This document shows positions 52,397 through 61,350 of a stretch of 64,000 nucleotides of DNA, one piece after another. The stretch comes from Helcococcus bovis. GTDB lineage: Bacteria; Bacillota; Clostridia; Tissierellales; Peptoniphilaceae. Made by a program: the position numbers and the translations under genes. Each line of letters starts with the position of its first letter. Position 1 is the stretch's first letter. Below the pieces are notes generated by a model. It did not search any database. It saw only the letters and a program-made list of their open reading frames with translations, and was not told the DNA's origin. Where the stretch lies: assembly GCF_046035435.1 (NCBI RefSeq), contig NZ_JBFNFH010000004.1; one strand, 5' to 3'.

Positions 52397-52970
52397 TAAA
52401 AAGAAAAAATCATTAGTTTATCCCGCAGTTTTTATGCTTGTTTTAGCAGCTGTATTAACATTCTTATTAGCTATGCTAAATGAACAAACTAAACCAATCG
52501 TAGCTAAAAATGCCGAATTTGAACTAAGAAAGAAAATATTATACGTTTTTTCAATAGAAAATGATGGTACACAAAAGGACGTAGATAATAAATTTACTAC
52601 AAATGTTAAAGAAACAGATAAAAAATATAATAATAAACCTATATTTGAATACGAAAAAGATGGTAAAAAAGCATATGCAGTTTCTTTACAAGGACCTGGA
52701 TTATGGGGGCCAATTGAAGCTTATGTTGCATTGAGTGAAGATTATAATACAATTTTAGGAATTGATTTTATAAAGCAATCAGAAACACCAGGATTAGGTG
52801 GACGTATTGAAGAACCATTTTATAAAGAGCAATATAGAAATATTGGATCAAAAGATGTATTCAAGAAAGTAGATTTTATTTCTGGAGCTACTATGACATC
52901 TCTATCAGTTGCAAGATTAGTTTCTGGAGATTTGGCAAAATTTGTTAAAACAATGGGAGGAAGTAATTAA
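52389..52970 (+). CDS. nqrC: Na+-NQR/Rnf subunit C (covalent FMN)
   Basis: A 193-residue subunit with one N-terminal helix (about 9-30) and an extracytoplasmic FMN-binding domain. The flavinylation motif is intact: SGATMTS with Thr168 as FMN acceptor. FMN attachment needs an ApbE-type transferase, which is not encoded in the window. Overlaps nqrB by 8 nt and nqrD by 1 nt. Confidence 0.88.
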   Translation: MVNKKKKSLVYPAVFMLVLAAVLTFLLAMLNEQTKPIVAKNAEFELRKKILYVFSIENDGTQKDVDNKFTTNVKETDKKYNNKPIFEYEKDGKKAYAVSLQGPGLWGPIEAYVALSEDYNTILGIDFIKQSETPGLGGRIEEPFYKEQYRNIGSKDVFKKVDFISGATMTSLSVARLVSGDLAKFVKTMGGSN

Positions 52971-53578
52971 TGAATAAATATATTAAAATATTTAAAGATC
53001 AATTATTATATGATAACCCTGTTTTATTACAAATTATAGGTATATGTTCAGCATTAGCAGTAACAAACTCAGCTAAAAATTCATTAGTAATGGGATTAGC
53101 TTTGATTTTTACAACAGGATTATCATCATTTATAATTTCAATTATAAAAGATATTACACCAAAGCATATCAGAATGGTTGTACAAGTATTTATTATTTCA
53201 TTCTTCGTAATCATAGTTGATATGTATCTAAAGGCTTTTATGCCAGAAATGAGTAAAACATTAGGACCATATGTAGGTTTGATTATTACAAACTGTATCA
53301 TAATGGGTAGAGCGGAAGGTTTTGCAATGGCGAATCCTCCAGTTGCATCATTAATAGATGGTATGTCAGCAGGTGCAGGATATACATTAGTATTATTAGC
53401 GGTTGCTGTAATAAGAGAATTATTAGGTTTTGGTACATTATTCGGATTCCAAATTTTACCAAAAACTGCAACAGCATGGACATTGATGATAATGCCTCCA
53501 GGAGCATTTTTCATTTTACCAATTATTATGTGGATAATGTATAACTTTATTAATAAAGATAAAAAGGGGGCTAAATAA
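52970..53578 (+). CDS. nqrD: Na+-NQR/Rnf subunit D
   Basis: NqrD/RnfE family (202 aa), six helices; MGRAEGFAMANPP and the IRELLGFGTL segment are typical. Together with NqrE it forms the inverted pair of helices that holds a membrane iron-sulfur centre. Start codon overlaps the nqrC stop, and the stop overlaps the nqrE start, by one base each. Confidence 0.9.
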   Translation: MNKYIKIFKDQLLYDNPVLLQIIGICSALAVTNSAKNSLVMGLALIFTTGLSSFIISIIKDITPKHIRMVVQVFIISFFVIIVDMYLKAFMPEMSKTLGPYVGLIITNCIIMGRAEGFAMANPPVASLIDGMSAGAGYTLVLLAVAVIRELLGFGTLFGFQILPKTATAWTLMIMPPGAFFILPIIMWIMYNFINKDKKGAK

Positions 53579-54162
53579 TGTATATTAATCCTTTAGTTAT
53601 ATTTTTTGCTTCCATATTTACAAGCAATATGATATTTAGTAACTTTTTAGGAATGTGTTCATTTATCGCAGTAAGTAAGGAAGTTGAAACAGCAACAGGT
53701 TTAGGGATTGCTGTAACATTCGTATTATCAATTACAACAGTTCTTAACTACTTTATGAATAAGTTAATGGTGTCATTAGGTATTGAATACTTAAACTACA
53801 TTATCTTTATCGTTGTTATAGCTGCATTTGTACAAATTTTAGAAATGATTTTAGAAAGATATATTCCAAATCTATACTATGCATTAGGTATTTTCTTACC
53901 ACTTATAACAGTAAACTGTGCTATCTTAGGGGTAACACTATTTATGGTTACAAGACAATATGATTTCTTACAATCATTATTATTTGGTATTGGTTCAGGT
54001 ATTGGTTGGGCGTTAGCTATTATTTCAATGGCTGGCATAAGAGCTAGAATGAATGAAAATGGATTACCAAAAGGTCTTCAAGGTGCACCTATAACCCTTA
54101 TTATTACAGGAATTATGGCTATGGCATTTATTGGATTCTCAGGTATGGTTTCAATTTCATAA
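53578..54162 (+). CDS. nqrE: Na+-NQR/Rnf subunit E
   Basis: NqrE/RnfA family (194 aa), six helices. FSNFLGMCSFIAVSK near the N-terminus and TVNCAILGVTLF carry the conserved cysteines of the membrane Fe-S site. Ends with GGIMAM-type helix (ITGIMAMAFIGFSG). nqrF follows after 18 nt with its own GGGGAG site. Confidence 0.9.
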   Translation: MYINPLVIFFASIFTSNMIFSNFLGMCSFIAVSKEVETATGLGIAVTFVLSITTVLNYFMNKLMVSLGIEYLNYIIFIVVIAAFVQILEMILERYIPNLYYALGIFLPLITVNCAILGVTLFMVTRQYDFLQSLLFGIGSGIGWALAIISMAGIRARMNENGLPKGLQGAPITLIITGIMAMAFIGFSGMVSIS

Positions 54163-54180
54163 GAAAGAAGGGGAGATTTT

Positions 54181-55299
54181 ATGAATCACGTATTGACAAC
54201 AACTGGTATAGTTGCGATAATCTCCGCAGCTTTCGCAGTAATATTGACAATAGCAGATAAATTTTTAAATGATTATGGTATTGTTGGATTAAAAATTAAT
54301 AAAGAAAAAGATTTACAAGTTGAAGGTGGTCAATCTTTATTAAATGCTTTGAAAAATGAAAAGATATTTTTACCATCAGCATGTGGTGGTAAAGGTACAT
54401 GTGGATATTGTAAATGTAAAGTAAATAGTGGTGCTGGTCCTGTTTTAGCAACAGAAAAACCATTATTAAGTAAATCAGAATTAGATTCAGATGTAAGATT
54501 ATCTTGCCAAGTTAAGATTAAAAGTAATATTGACATTGAAATTCCAGAAGAACTATTTAATGTTCAAGAATTTGAAGCAACACTTGTTGAAAAAATTCCT
54601 ATGACTGATAGAATTGTTAAAATTAGAATGGAATTACCAGAAGGAAAGACAATTAACTTTAAGCCGGGACAATTTTTACAATTACAATCTAAACCTTATC
54701 CAAAAGGTGAGGGATATAATGCTCAAGATGAATCTTGGGATAGAGCTTATTCAATAGCATCATCAATTAAGGATGATAAACATGTTGAATTATTAATTGG
54801 TCAAGTTCTAGAAGGAAGAGTTTCAACATATGTACACAAAGTATTAAATGTTGGGGATAAGATTACTTTAGTTGGACCATTTGGTGATTTCTATTATAAT
54901 GATGATGAAAATGATGAAATAGTAATGGTTGCTGCAGGTACAGGGTTTGCACCTATTAGATCTATTTTATATCACATGTTAGATAATGACATTAAAAAAC
55001 CTGCAAGATTTTATTTCGGAGCAAGAACAAAGGCTGACTTATTCTTGTTAGATGAAATGAAAATGTTTGAAGAAAAATTACATGATTTCAAATTTATGCC
55101 TACATTATCAAAACCTTCTGAATCAGATAATTGGGAAGGTGATACAGGTAGAGTAAATAACTCAATAGATAAATACATTGAAGAAAATAAAACATATACA
55201 GCTTATTTATGTGGCTCACCAGTCATGATAAGTGGTATAGTAAAATCATTAACGGCAAAAGGTGTAAATGTTGATGATATTCACTTTGATGAATTTTAG
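54181..55299 (+). CDS. nqrF: Na+-NQR subunit F (NADH dehydrogenase)
   Basis: Electron-input subunit (372 aa). An N-terminal helix (about 8-27) is followed by a plant-type 2Fe-2S domain with Cys68, Cys74, Cys77 and Cys109. The FAD domain has RAYSIASS and the NADH domain AAGTGFAPIRS. This subunit distinguishes Nqr from Rnf, which would use RnfB and RnfC instead. It ends the operon at a strong terminator. Confidence 0.92.
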   Translation: MNHVLTTTGIVAIISAAFAVILTIADKFLNDYGIVGLKINKEKDLQVEGGQSLLNALKNEKIFLPSACGGKGTCGYCKCKVNSGAGPVLATEKPLLSKSELDSDVRLSCQVKIKSNIDIEIPEELFNVQEFEATLVEKIPMTDRIVKIRMELPEGKTINFKPGQFLQLQSKPYPKGEGYNAQDESWDRAYSIASSIKDDKHVELLIGQVLEGRVSTYVHKVLNVGDKITLVGPFGDFYYNDDENDEIVMVAAGTGFAPIRSILYHMLDNDIKKPARFYFGARTKADLFLLDEMKMFEEKLHDFKFMPTLSKPSESDNWEGDTGRVNNSIDKYIEENKTYTAYLCGSPVMISGIVKSLTAKGVNVDDIHFDEF

Positions 55300-55306
55300 A
55301 AAATAT

Positions 55307-55346
55307 AACTGAGATTAAACTTTAAGTTTTTTCTCAGTTTTTTTTA
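55307..55346 (+). terminator. Terminator of nqr operon
   Basis: AACTGAGA (55307-55314) with TCTCAGTT (55332-55339), an inner AAAC/GTTT stem, and a run of eight T. Confidence 0.88.
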
Positions 55347-55447
55347 AAAAAATTCTCTATTTTTTAATTATATGATAAGAAATAATTTAAAACATTAGAT
55401 ACAAGAATTATGTCGAAAGACGAAAGATAAATACCAAATGTTTAAGT

Positions 55448-55498
55448 AAACGCACAAAAAAAGAACATTCTCCCTCTTTTTTTATGCGTTTGTTTTTT
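55448..55498 (+). terminator. Second strong terminator, no gene before it
   Basis: A 17-bp stem with one mismatch (55448-55464 with 55475-55491) and a T run. The 100 bases between this and the nqr terminator hold no open frame, so it may end a small RNA or serve as insulation. Confidence 0.75.
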
Positions 55499-55554
55499 GA
55501 AATTATTGTTAATAATTAATATAATATATATTAGTTAAATAAAAAGGGGAATAT

Positions 55555-56913
55555 ATGATTATAAATTTTTATCATACAAATGATATACATTCAAATTACA
55601 ATTTTTTACGAAAAGTACATAAGTACATGATAGATAACAAAACTGAAAATGACATTTATTTAGATGGAGGAGATTATTGTGATTTAATGAGTATTGTTGT
55701 AGATTCAGATAAAGGAGAGTCGGCATTAGACTTATTAATGCAATGTAAATTAGATTTGATGGGAATAGGAAATAATGAAATAGATTTAGAATTTGATAAT
55801 TTATCAAAGCTTGTAAAAAAATATCCTATGATATGTTCTAACTTAACCGATGCAAATGATAAAGAAATACCTGGCTTAAAAAAATCAGTAATATTAGAAA
55901 AATTTGGAAAGAAATTCTTAATATTAAGTTCTGCACCTTATTATGATTATAAAGGGGAGCATGGAAAGTATAATAAATTTTTTGTATTAGGAAATCTTAA
56001 AACACATGATTCAATTAAAGCCTTAAAAATTGAACTTGAAAAATATGAAGGTCAATATGACTATATAATATATCTTTCACATAGTGGACATGTAATTGAC
56101 GAAATGATACTTAAACAAATACCTGAGATAAATTTTATTTTTGGAGCTCATACTCATATTATTAAAAGTGAAGGAAATTATTCAATGTCAGGGCGTGGAG
56201 AAACATTAGGTAAAGTTTCGTTAGATATATCAGGAAATGAAATAAAAGTAATAGAGAATAAACAAATTTATTTAGACGAAGTTAATAATCTTATATTTGA
56301 TGAAGTATTAGATAAAAAAATTAAACTTGCAGAAGACTTAATGTCAAAAGAATTGTTAATTAATTCGGAATTAAAATTTAATGCTTTTGAAGAAAATCAG
56401 TTAATAAATTTTATATGTGATGCTTTAATGAAGTATAAAAAAGCAGATTTAGCAATAATGCATAATGGTATTGCGGAAAATGATTTAGTAAGACCTGTAT
56501 CGAAGAAATCTTTATTAAAAACTTTTCCATCAAAGTTAAATCCAACAATATTCCCCGTTAAGGGCATAAACATTAAAGAAGCAGTTAAGCAATCCTTTGA
56601 TAAAAGTTTTATTTCTCAATCAGGAAAAGGAGCAGGATTTAGGGGAAGTATTTTGGGAACATTAGGATTTAGTAAAAATGTTAAAATACAAAAAAGTCCA
56701 TTTAATATATTTATTAATGATGAAATGATTGATGAAGATAAGTATTATAAAGTTGTAAGTGATGATTATATGCAAAGAGGTACTTGGTATAAAACTATTT
56801 TTGCATCAGATGATGATGCTGAATTTGATAAATTTTTTATAAGAGATTTAGTTAGAAAATATTTAACTGATGAAGAATTATTTATTAGCTCAAAAATTAA
56901 AAGAATTTATTAA
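55555..56913 (+). CDS. 5'-nucleotidase-family metallophosphoesterase (YunD-like)
   Basis: A 452-residue two-domain enzyme. The N-terminal metallophosphoesterase domain has HTNDIHSNY, GGDYCD, GNNEID, SHSGH and GAHTH. A C-terminal 5'-nucleotidase substrate domain follows (about 270-452). No signal peptide, so it is cytoplasmic like Bacillus YunD, unlike secreted UshA-type enzymes. GGGGAA before the ATG. It may hydrolyse nucleoside or sugar-nucleotide phosphates; exact substrate unknown. Confidence 0.85.
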   Translation: MIINFYHTNDIHSNYNFLRKVHKYMIDNKTENDIYLDGGDYCDLMSIVVDSDKGESALDLLMQCKLDLMGIGNNEIDLEFDNLSKLVKKYPMICSNLTDANDKEIPGLKKSVILEKFGKKFLILSSAPYYDYKGEHGKYNKFFVLGNLKTHDSIKALKIELEKYEGQYDYIIYLSHSGHVIDEMILKQIPEINFIFGAHTHIIKSEGNYSMSGRGETLGKVSLDISGNEIKVIENKQIYLDEVNNLIFDEVLDKKIKLAEDLMSKELLINSELKFNAFEENQLINFICDALMKYKKADLAIMHNGIAENDLVRPVSKKSLLKTFPSKLNPTIFPVKGINIKEAVKQSFDKSFISQSGKGAGFRGSILGTLGFSKNVKIQKSPFNIFINDEMIDEDKYYKVVSDDYMQRGTWYKTIFASDDDAEFDKFFIRDLVRKYLTDEELFISSKIKRIY

Positions 56914-56915
56914 AA

Positions 56916-57826
56916 ATGTTTTATAAAAAATTTAATGGAGCATCCGTTTTTATTTTACACAATGATTATATGTAAGAAGAAATTGATTACGAACCAACTC
57001 ATGATGATGTTAAAGAAATTCTTAATTTAAAACGTTTTGAAATTGAAGATTCTAAAATTAAATCAATAGTTGATGAGATTAAAAAAGTAAATAATCCTAT
57101 GTTTTATTTAGGTCGTAGGGTAGATGGATATAAGGATTTAGCAATTGAAGTATCTGAAAAATTTAACTTACCAGTTGTAACATCAGCTTCATCAGTAGGA
57201 ATGGCATTTCAAATAATATGGGAATATTTTGTAGATTAGGTACAAAATCAGTAAGAATGTTACCATTAAATGGGAAACAAAAATACATAATGAGTGGATG
57301 GTTTGCAACATTGGGTTATTCTACTCCAGCGGCTATAGGTGGAAAATTATAATACACTGGAAGACAAGTTTGTTCTATAGTAGGAGATGGTGGTTTTGCG
57401 ATGAATAGTCAAGAAATATTAACACAAGCAAAATATAAGTTGCCAATCATTAATGTTGTTGTGACAGATATGACATATGGATTTATAAAATATGCTCAAT
57501 TAGAAGCATTTAAGGATGAATTTGGTGTTTATATTCAATATGCTGATTGGGCAAAATCTTCAGAAGGATTGGTAGCAATTTCGTTTAAGGCATCTAATAA
57601 AGAAGAATTAGATTATGCATTTGCAGAATCATAGAGATTGTATGATGAAGGAATTGATAAACCTATAGCTATAGATGCTCATGTTGTTTATGAATATCCA
57701 TTGGACACAGCTATTACGAAACTTGATACTAGAATATATTCAAGATCAGAAATTGAACAATATATGAAGGAAAATAATATTGAAGATCAAACAATATTAG
57801 CTGATTTAATTGAAGAATTTAAGTAA
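56916..57826 (+). pseudogene. Pyruvate oxidase (ThDP enzyme), decayed
   Basis: Fragments of a pyruvate oxidase-like thiamine-diphosphate enzyme. The order is: VFILHNDYM, stop, EEIDYEP...MFYLGRRVDGYKDLAIEVSEKFNLPVVTSAS; a frameshift near 57220; GIFCRLGTKS joined after an internal deletion to MSGWFATLGYSTPAAIGGKL; a TAA; then the ThDP-binding GDGGFAMNSQEIL and YGFIKYAQ; a TAG at 57632; and a C-terminal piece to 57826 (KLDTRIYSRSEIEQYM). About 300 N-terminal and central residues are missing. It is non-functional. Intact pyruvate oxidase would make acetyl phosphate and hydrogen peroxide from pyruvate and oxygen. Confidence 0.82.
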
Positions 57827-57833
57827 AAAAGAG

Positions 57834-57880
57834 GCTGTTGCAAAATAATTTTTTGAATTATTTGCAGCAGCACTTTTTAA
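57834..57880. terminator. Bidirectional terminator before chromate transporter
   Basis: GCTGTTGCAAAATAATT (57834-57850) pairs with AATTATTTGCAGCAGC (57856-57871) with a one-base bulge and a mismatch, then T-rich sequence. It serves the minus-strand chr genes and the old pyruvate oxidase gene. Confidence 0.75.
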
Positions 57881-57882
57881 TT

Positions 57883-58437
57883 TTAAATAATTAAACTTAA
57901 AACTACTCCTAAAACAGCTCCAATGCTTATGATTTTTACAATTCCAACTTTTTTTACATATAAAATTCCACCTATTACAAAACAAACAACAGCAACATAA
58001 CTTATTTGTGAAAAATTGTAATTTGTATTATTAAAAATTGATCCTTTAATCATATCTAAAGTTGCTATAAAAATTAAACCTGCAATCGCAGGACGTAAGG
58101 CTCTAATTATTTTTTCCATAAAATTAATTTTTTTATTTCCAAAATAAAGTTTACCTAATAGAACCATTATTATCAATTGAGGTAAAATAATAGCAGTAGT
58201 TGCAATTATTGATCCTACAAGTCCAGACATTTTTGTGCCTACAAAAGTTGCTGCATTAAGAGCAATAGGCCCAGGAGTCATTTGAGATATAGTAACAACA
58301 TCAGTCATTTCTTTTGCAGATAGCCATCCATGATTTCTAACTACTATATCTTGAATAAATGGTAATATCGCATATCCACCTCCAAAAGCAAGAATACCTA
58401 TTTGGAGGAATGCAATAAATAATGATAATAGTATCAT
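57883..58437 (-). CDS. Chromate transporter, single CHR domain (second half)
   Basis: A 184-residue CHR-domain membrane protein with five or six helices; FGGGYAILPFIQD at the N-terminus and MTPGPIALNAATFVG are the family motifs. It pairs with the upstream 188-residue partner, overlapping it by 4 nt. Together they equal one long-chain ChrA protein. Proposed anion exporter (chromate, maybe sulfate); physiological substrate unknown. Confidence 0.87.
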   Translation of the reverse strand: MILLSLFIAFLQIGILAFGGGYAILPFIQDIVVRNHGWLSAKEMTDVVTISQMTPGPIALNAATFVGTKMSGLVGSIIATTAIILPQLIIMVLLGKLYFGNKKINFMEKIIRALRPAIAGLIFIATLDMIKGSIFNNTNYNFSQISYVAVVCFVIGGILYVKKVGIVKIISIGAVLGVVLSLII

Positions 58438-59000
58438 GGAATTTTGTCCTCCTCTACAATTGAAAATACTGTTATTCCTAGAAGACCTACAAATAAAATT
58501 ATTAATCCAGTATTAATTTTAAATATAAATGATGCTATGAATGCAGAAATCATGATTAAAATACCAAATATTAGATTTGTTTTTAAAGCTTGTTTTGCCA
58601 TTTCATATGTTGTGAAAAGTAATATTGCTGCAATCATTCCTCCCATCCCTAATAAAGCAGATTTAACATAAAAATTTTGGGAAAATTCTTTATAAAAATA
58701 GGATATTAGTGTGATTATTGCTAAACTTGGTAATGTCGCAGCGATTGCCGCCATAATAGCTCCTTTTAGATTAAATAATCTATATCCAGTAAGTATAGAG
58801 CAATTTATTGCCATTGGTCCAGGTCCAGAAGTAGAAATAGAAACTATATCCATCATCTCGTGTTTACTAATTAAATTTCTTTTTATAGAAAATTCATCTT
58901 TGATTACTGGGACGATTGTATATCCTCCACCAAAAGTAAAACTTGAAATCTTTAGGAAGATAATAAACATTTCAAATATTGAAAAATCTTTTTTTTTCAT
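58434..59000 (-). CDS. Chromate transporter, single CHR domain (first half)
   Basis: A 188-residue CHR-domain protein; FTFGGGYTIVPVIKDEF and SGPGPMAINCSILTG are visible. The two short CHR proteins probably form a heterodimer with opposite topology. It begins one base after the nagB stop, so it is in one transcript with nagB, an unexpected partnership. Confidence 0.87.
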   Translation of the reverse strand: MKKKDFSIFEMFIIFLKISSFTFGGGYTIVPVIKDEFSIKRNLISKHEMMDIVSISTSGPGPMAINCSILTGYRLFNLKGAIMAAIAATLPSLAIITLISYFYKEFSQNFYVKSALLGMGGMIAAILLFTTYEMAKQALKTNLIFGILIMISAFIASFIFKINTGLIILFVGLLGITVFSIVEEDKIP

Positions 59001-59001
59001 A

Positions 59002-59739
59002 TTAATCTTCTTTTATATATAAACTAGCAGCTTCTTCATCCATGATTATAACTACATTTTTGTGAAGTTTTAGGAAACTTGCAGGGATTAATGGTGTTAT
59101 TATGCTATCTTTCAAAGTGTTCATGATTTTAGCCTTTTTAGCTCCAGATGCTAATAGAATAATTTTCTTTGCCTTAAAAATACTTCCCATTCCCATTGAA
59201 ATAGCAGTTGTAGGAACATCTTCAATTTTTTCAAAAAATCTTGAATTAGAATTTATTGTAGATTCTTGTAAATCTTCAATATGAGTATACAGTTCTAATT
59301 TACTTGAAGGTTCGTTAAATCCAATATGACCATTTTCTCCAATTCCAAGAATTTGAATATCTTGCCCACCTAAATCATCGATGATTTTTTCATATCTTTT
59401 TCCTTCTTCAGAAAAGTCTTCTGCTTTTCCATTTGGGACATATGTATTATTTTTATCTATATCAACATGATTGAATAAATTTTTGTTCATGAAATATCTA
59501 TAACTTTGATCGTGTTCACCTGAAAGACCTATGTATTCGTCTAAATTTACAGATTTAATGTTTTTAAATGAAATTTCTTTATTTTCATTTTTCTTTATTA
59601 ATTCTTTATATAATCCTATTGGTGTAGATCCAGTAGCTAAACCTAAAACAGCGTTAGGATTTTCTTTTATAGTATTTGCAACTATATCAGCAGCTTTTTT
59701 ACTCATCTCATCATAATTTTTTGTGATAATAATTTCCAT
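59002..59739 (-). CDS. nagB: Glucosamine-6-phosphate deaminase
   Basis: A 245-residue deaminase that converts glucosamine-6-phosphate to fructose-6-phosphate and ammonia. LGLATGSTPIGLY, NLDEYIGL and the catalytic GIGENGHIGFNEP are all present. ATG 59739 follows GGAGG; an in-frame TTG lies inside that site and is rejected. It would complete breakdown of GlcNAc from N-glycan cores (nagA is not in the window). Confidence 0.93.
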   Translation of the reverse strand: MEIIITKNYDEMSKKAADIVANTIKENPNAVLGLATGSTPIGLYKELIKKNENKEISFKNIKSVNLDEYIGLSGEHDQSYRYFMNKNLFNHVDIDKNNTYVPNGKAEDFSEEGKRYEKIIDDLGGQDIQILGIGENGHIGFNEPSSKLELYTHIEDLQESTINSNSRFFEKIEDVPTTAISMGMGSIFKAKKIILLASGAKKAKIMNTLKDSIITPLIPASFLKLHKNVVIIMDEEAASLYIKED

Positions 59740-59867
59740 TTTAACCTCCAAATATTTCTTAATTTAAATTATAACATATAATAATAAAAAAATTAATTTC
59801 AAAACATAAGGTTTATTAAATTTTTAATAGGGTATAAAAAATAAGAATTTTTATTTTGGAGGAATAT

Positions 59868-61274
59868 ATGAATAATTTTTTAGAAAACTTTTTGAAGATT
59901 AGTACAGTTCCAACATTAATATCAATAATATTTTTATTATTTGGTGTTATTATTATGAAAGTATTAAAAGATAAAAAAGTAAGTTTTTCATCGAGAATGA
60001 TGATAGCACTTGTTATAGGTGTGATTATAGGAGTAGGAATAGATTTAATATATGGAAATAATGCTATATATAATGAAATTGCAAGAAAACAAATTTCACT
60101 TTGGTACGGGCTATTAGGAGGCACTTTTGTAAGATTGATTCAATTGATGGCCATACCTGTAGTATTTCTTTCACTATTTTTTGTAATATTAGATTTTGAA
60201 GGGAAAAATATTAAGGGATTTACATTTAAGACTTTACTTATGCTGTTGGGAACAACAGCAATAGCAGCGGTTTTGGGTATACTTGTTGTAAATATTTTTG
60301 GATTAACAAAAAATCCATTAAATGGTGCAATTAGTGAGTCAATGACTGAAAGAATTTCAGGTATTTCAAGCTCGTCATTTCCTGAATATTTTGGAAATTT
60401 AGTGCCAAGTAATATTGCTCAAGCATTTTCATCAAATGGAGGTATTATTTCAGTAGCAATAATATCTGCATTATTTGCAACTTCAGCAAAATTTTTAATG
60501 AGTAAAGGTAAGCAAGAAATTATACCAGTTATTGAATTTTTAAGAGGATTTAGCAAATTAATCAATTCAGTTTTGATTAATATAATTAAAATAATGCCAT
60601 ATGCAATTATTGCCTTAGTTTCAAGTACGATAATTTCAAATGGTATAGAATCTATAAAGGCTTTATTTAGCTTTATTGGTGCATTATATATTGCTGTGAT
60701 TTTACAATTAGTAGTTTACTCAATTATATTGATATTATCTGGATTAAATCCAATACAATTTTACAAAAATGCATTTCCAACAATGATATTTGCATTTTCA
60801 TCTAGATCAAGTGTTGGAACTTTACCACATACATTAAATACATTGAAAAATAGAATGGGTGTATCAGATAAGACTGCTAACTTTATTGGACCATTATCTA
60901 CAACAGTAGGATCTAACGGTTGTGCTGGTGTATTTCCAGCAATGTTAGGTGTACTTGTAGCTGCATCAGCAGGAGTTACCATTAATTTTCCATTTTATGT
61001 ATTACTTGTAATAGTTGTTACTTTAGGATCAATTGGTATTGCTGGAGTCCCAGGTACAGCAACAGTAGCTGCAACAGTTACATTAAACGGAATCGGCTTA
61101 GGACATTATTTTGATAGAATAGGTCTAATATTTGGGATCGACCCTATAATTGACATGGGAAGAACAATGTTAAACGTTACAGGAGGAATGGTTTCGGCTG
61201 TAATAGTTGATAGATGGGAAAAAACTCATAATATTGAAATTTTCAATTCTACAAATACCGAAATTAACGAATAA
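59868..61274 (+). CDS. TcyP-like L-cystine/dicarboxylate symporter
   Basis: A 468-residue DAACS-family sodium or proton symporter. FAFSSRSSVGTLPHTL (serine-rich loop, about 305-320) and GSNGCAGVFPAMLG match the cystine transporter TcyP more than glutamate carriers. About eight helices plus two re-entrant loops. ATG 59868 is preceded by GGAGG; an in-frame TTG upstream overlaps that site. Likely imports cystine for sulfur supply. Confidence 0.82.
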   Translation: MNNFLENFLKISTVPTLISIIFLLFGVIIMKVLKDKKVSFSSRMMIALVIGVIIGVGIDLIYGNNAIYNEIARKQISLWYGLLGGTFVRLIQLMAIPVVFLSLFFVILDFEGKNIKGFTFKTLLMLLGTTAIAAVLGILVVNIFGLTKNPLNGAISESMTERISGISSSSFPEYFGNLVPSNIAQAFSSNGGIISVAIISALFATSAKFLMSKGKQEIIPVIEFLRGFSKLINSVLINIIKIMPYAIIALVSSTIISNGIESIKALFSFIGALYIAVILQLVVYSIILILSGLNPIQFYKNAFPTMIFAFSSRSSVGTLPHTLNTLKNRMGVSDKTANFIGPLSTTVGSNGCAGVFPAMLGVLVAASAGVTINFPFYVLLVIVVTLGSIGIAGVPGTATVAATVTLNGIGLGHYFDRIGLIFGIDPIIDMGRTMLNVTGGMVSAVIVDRWEKTHNIEIFNSTNTEINE

Positions 61275-61350
61275 ATTATTTTACAGAATTGTTATAATAA
61301 AAAATTTGAACCTTTGATATAATTACTATATCTATTTTAAGGAGAGGTTT

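Noticed and set aside
51392..55299. Annotation as an Rnf complex
   Set aside because: The four membrane subunits fit either system, but the last gene has the 2Fe-2S/FAD/NADH layout of NqrF, and rnfB and rnfC are absent.
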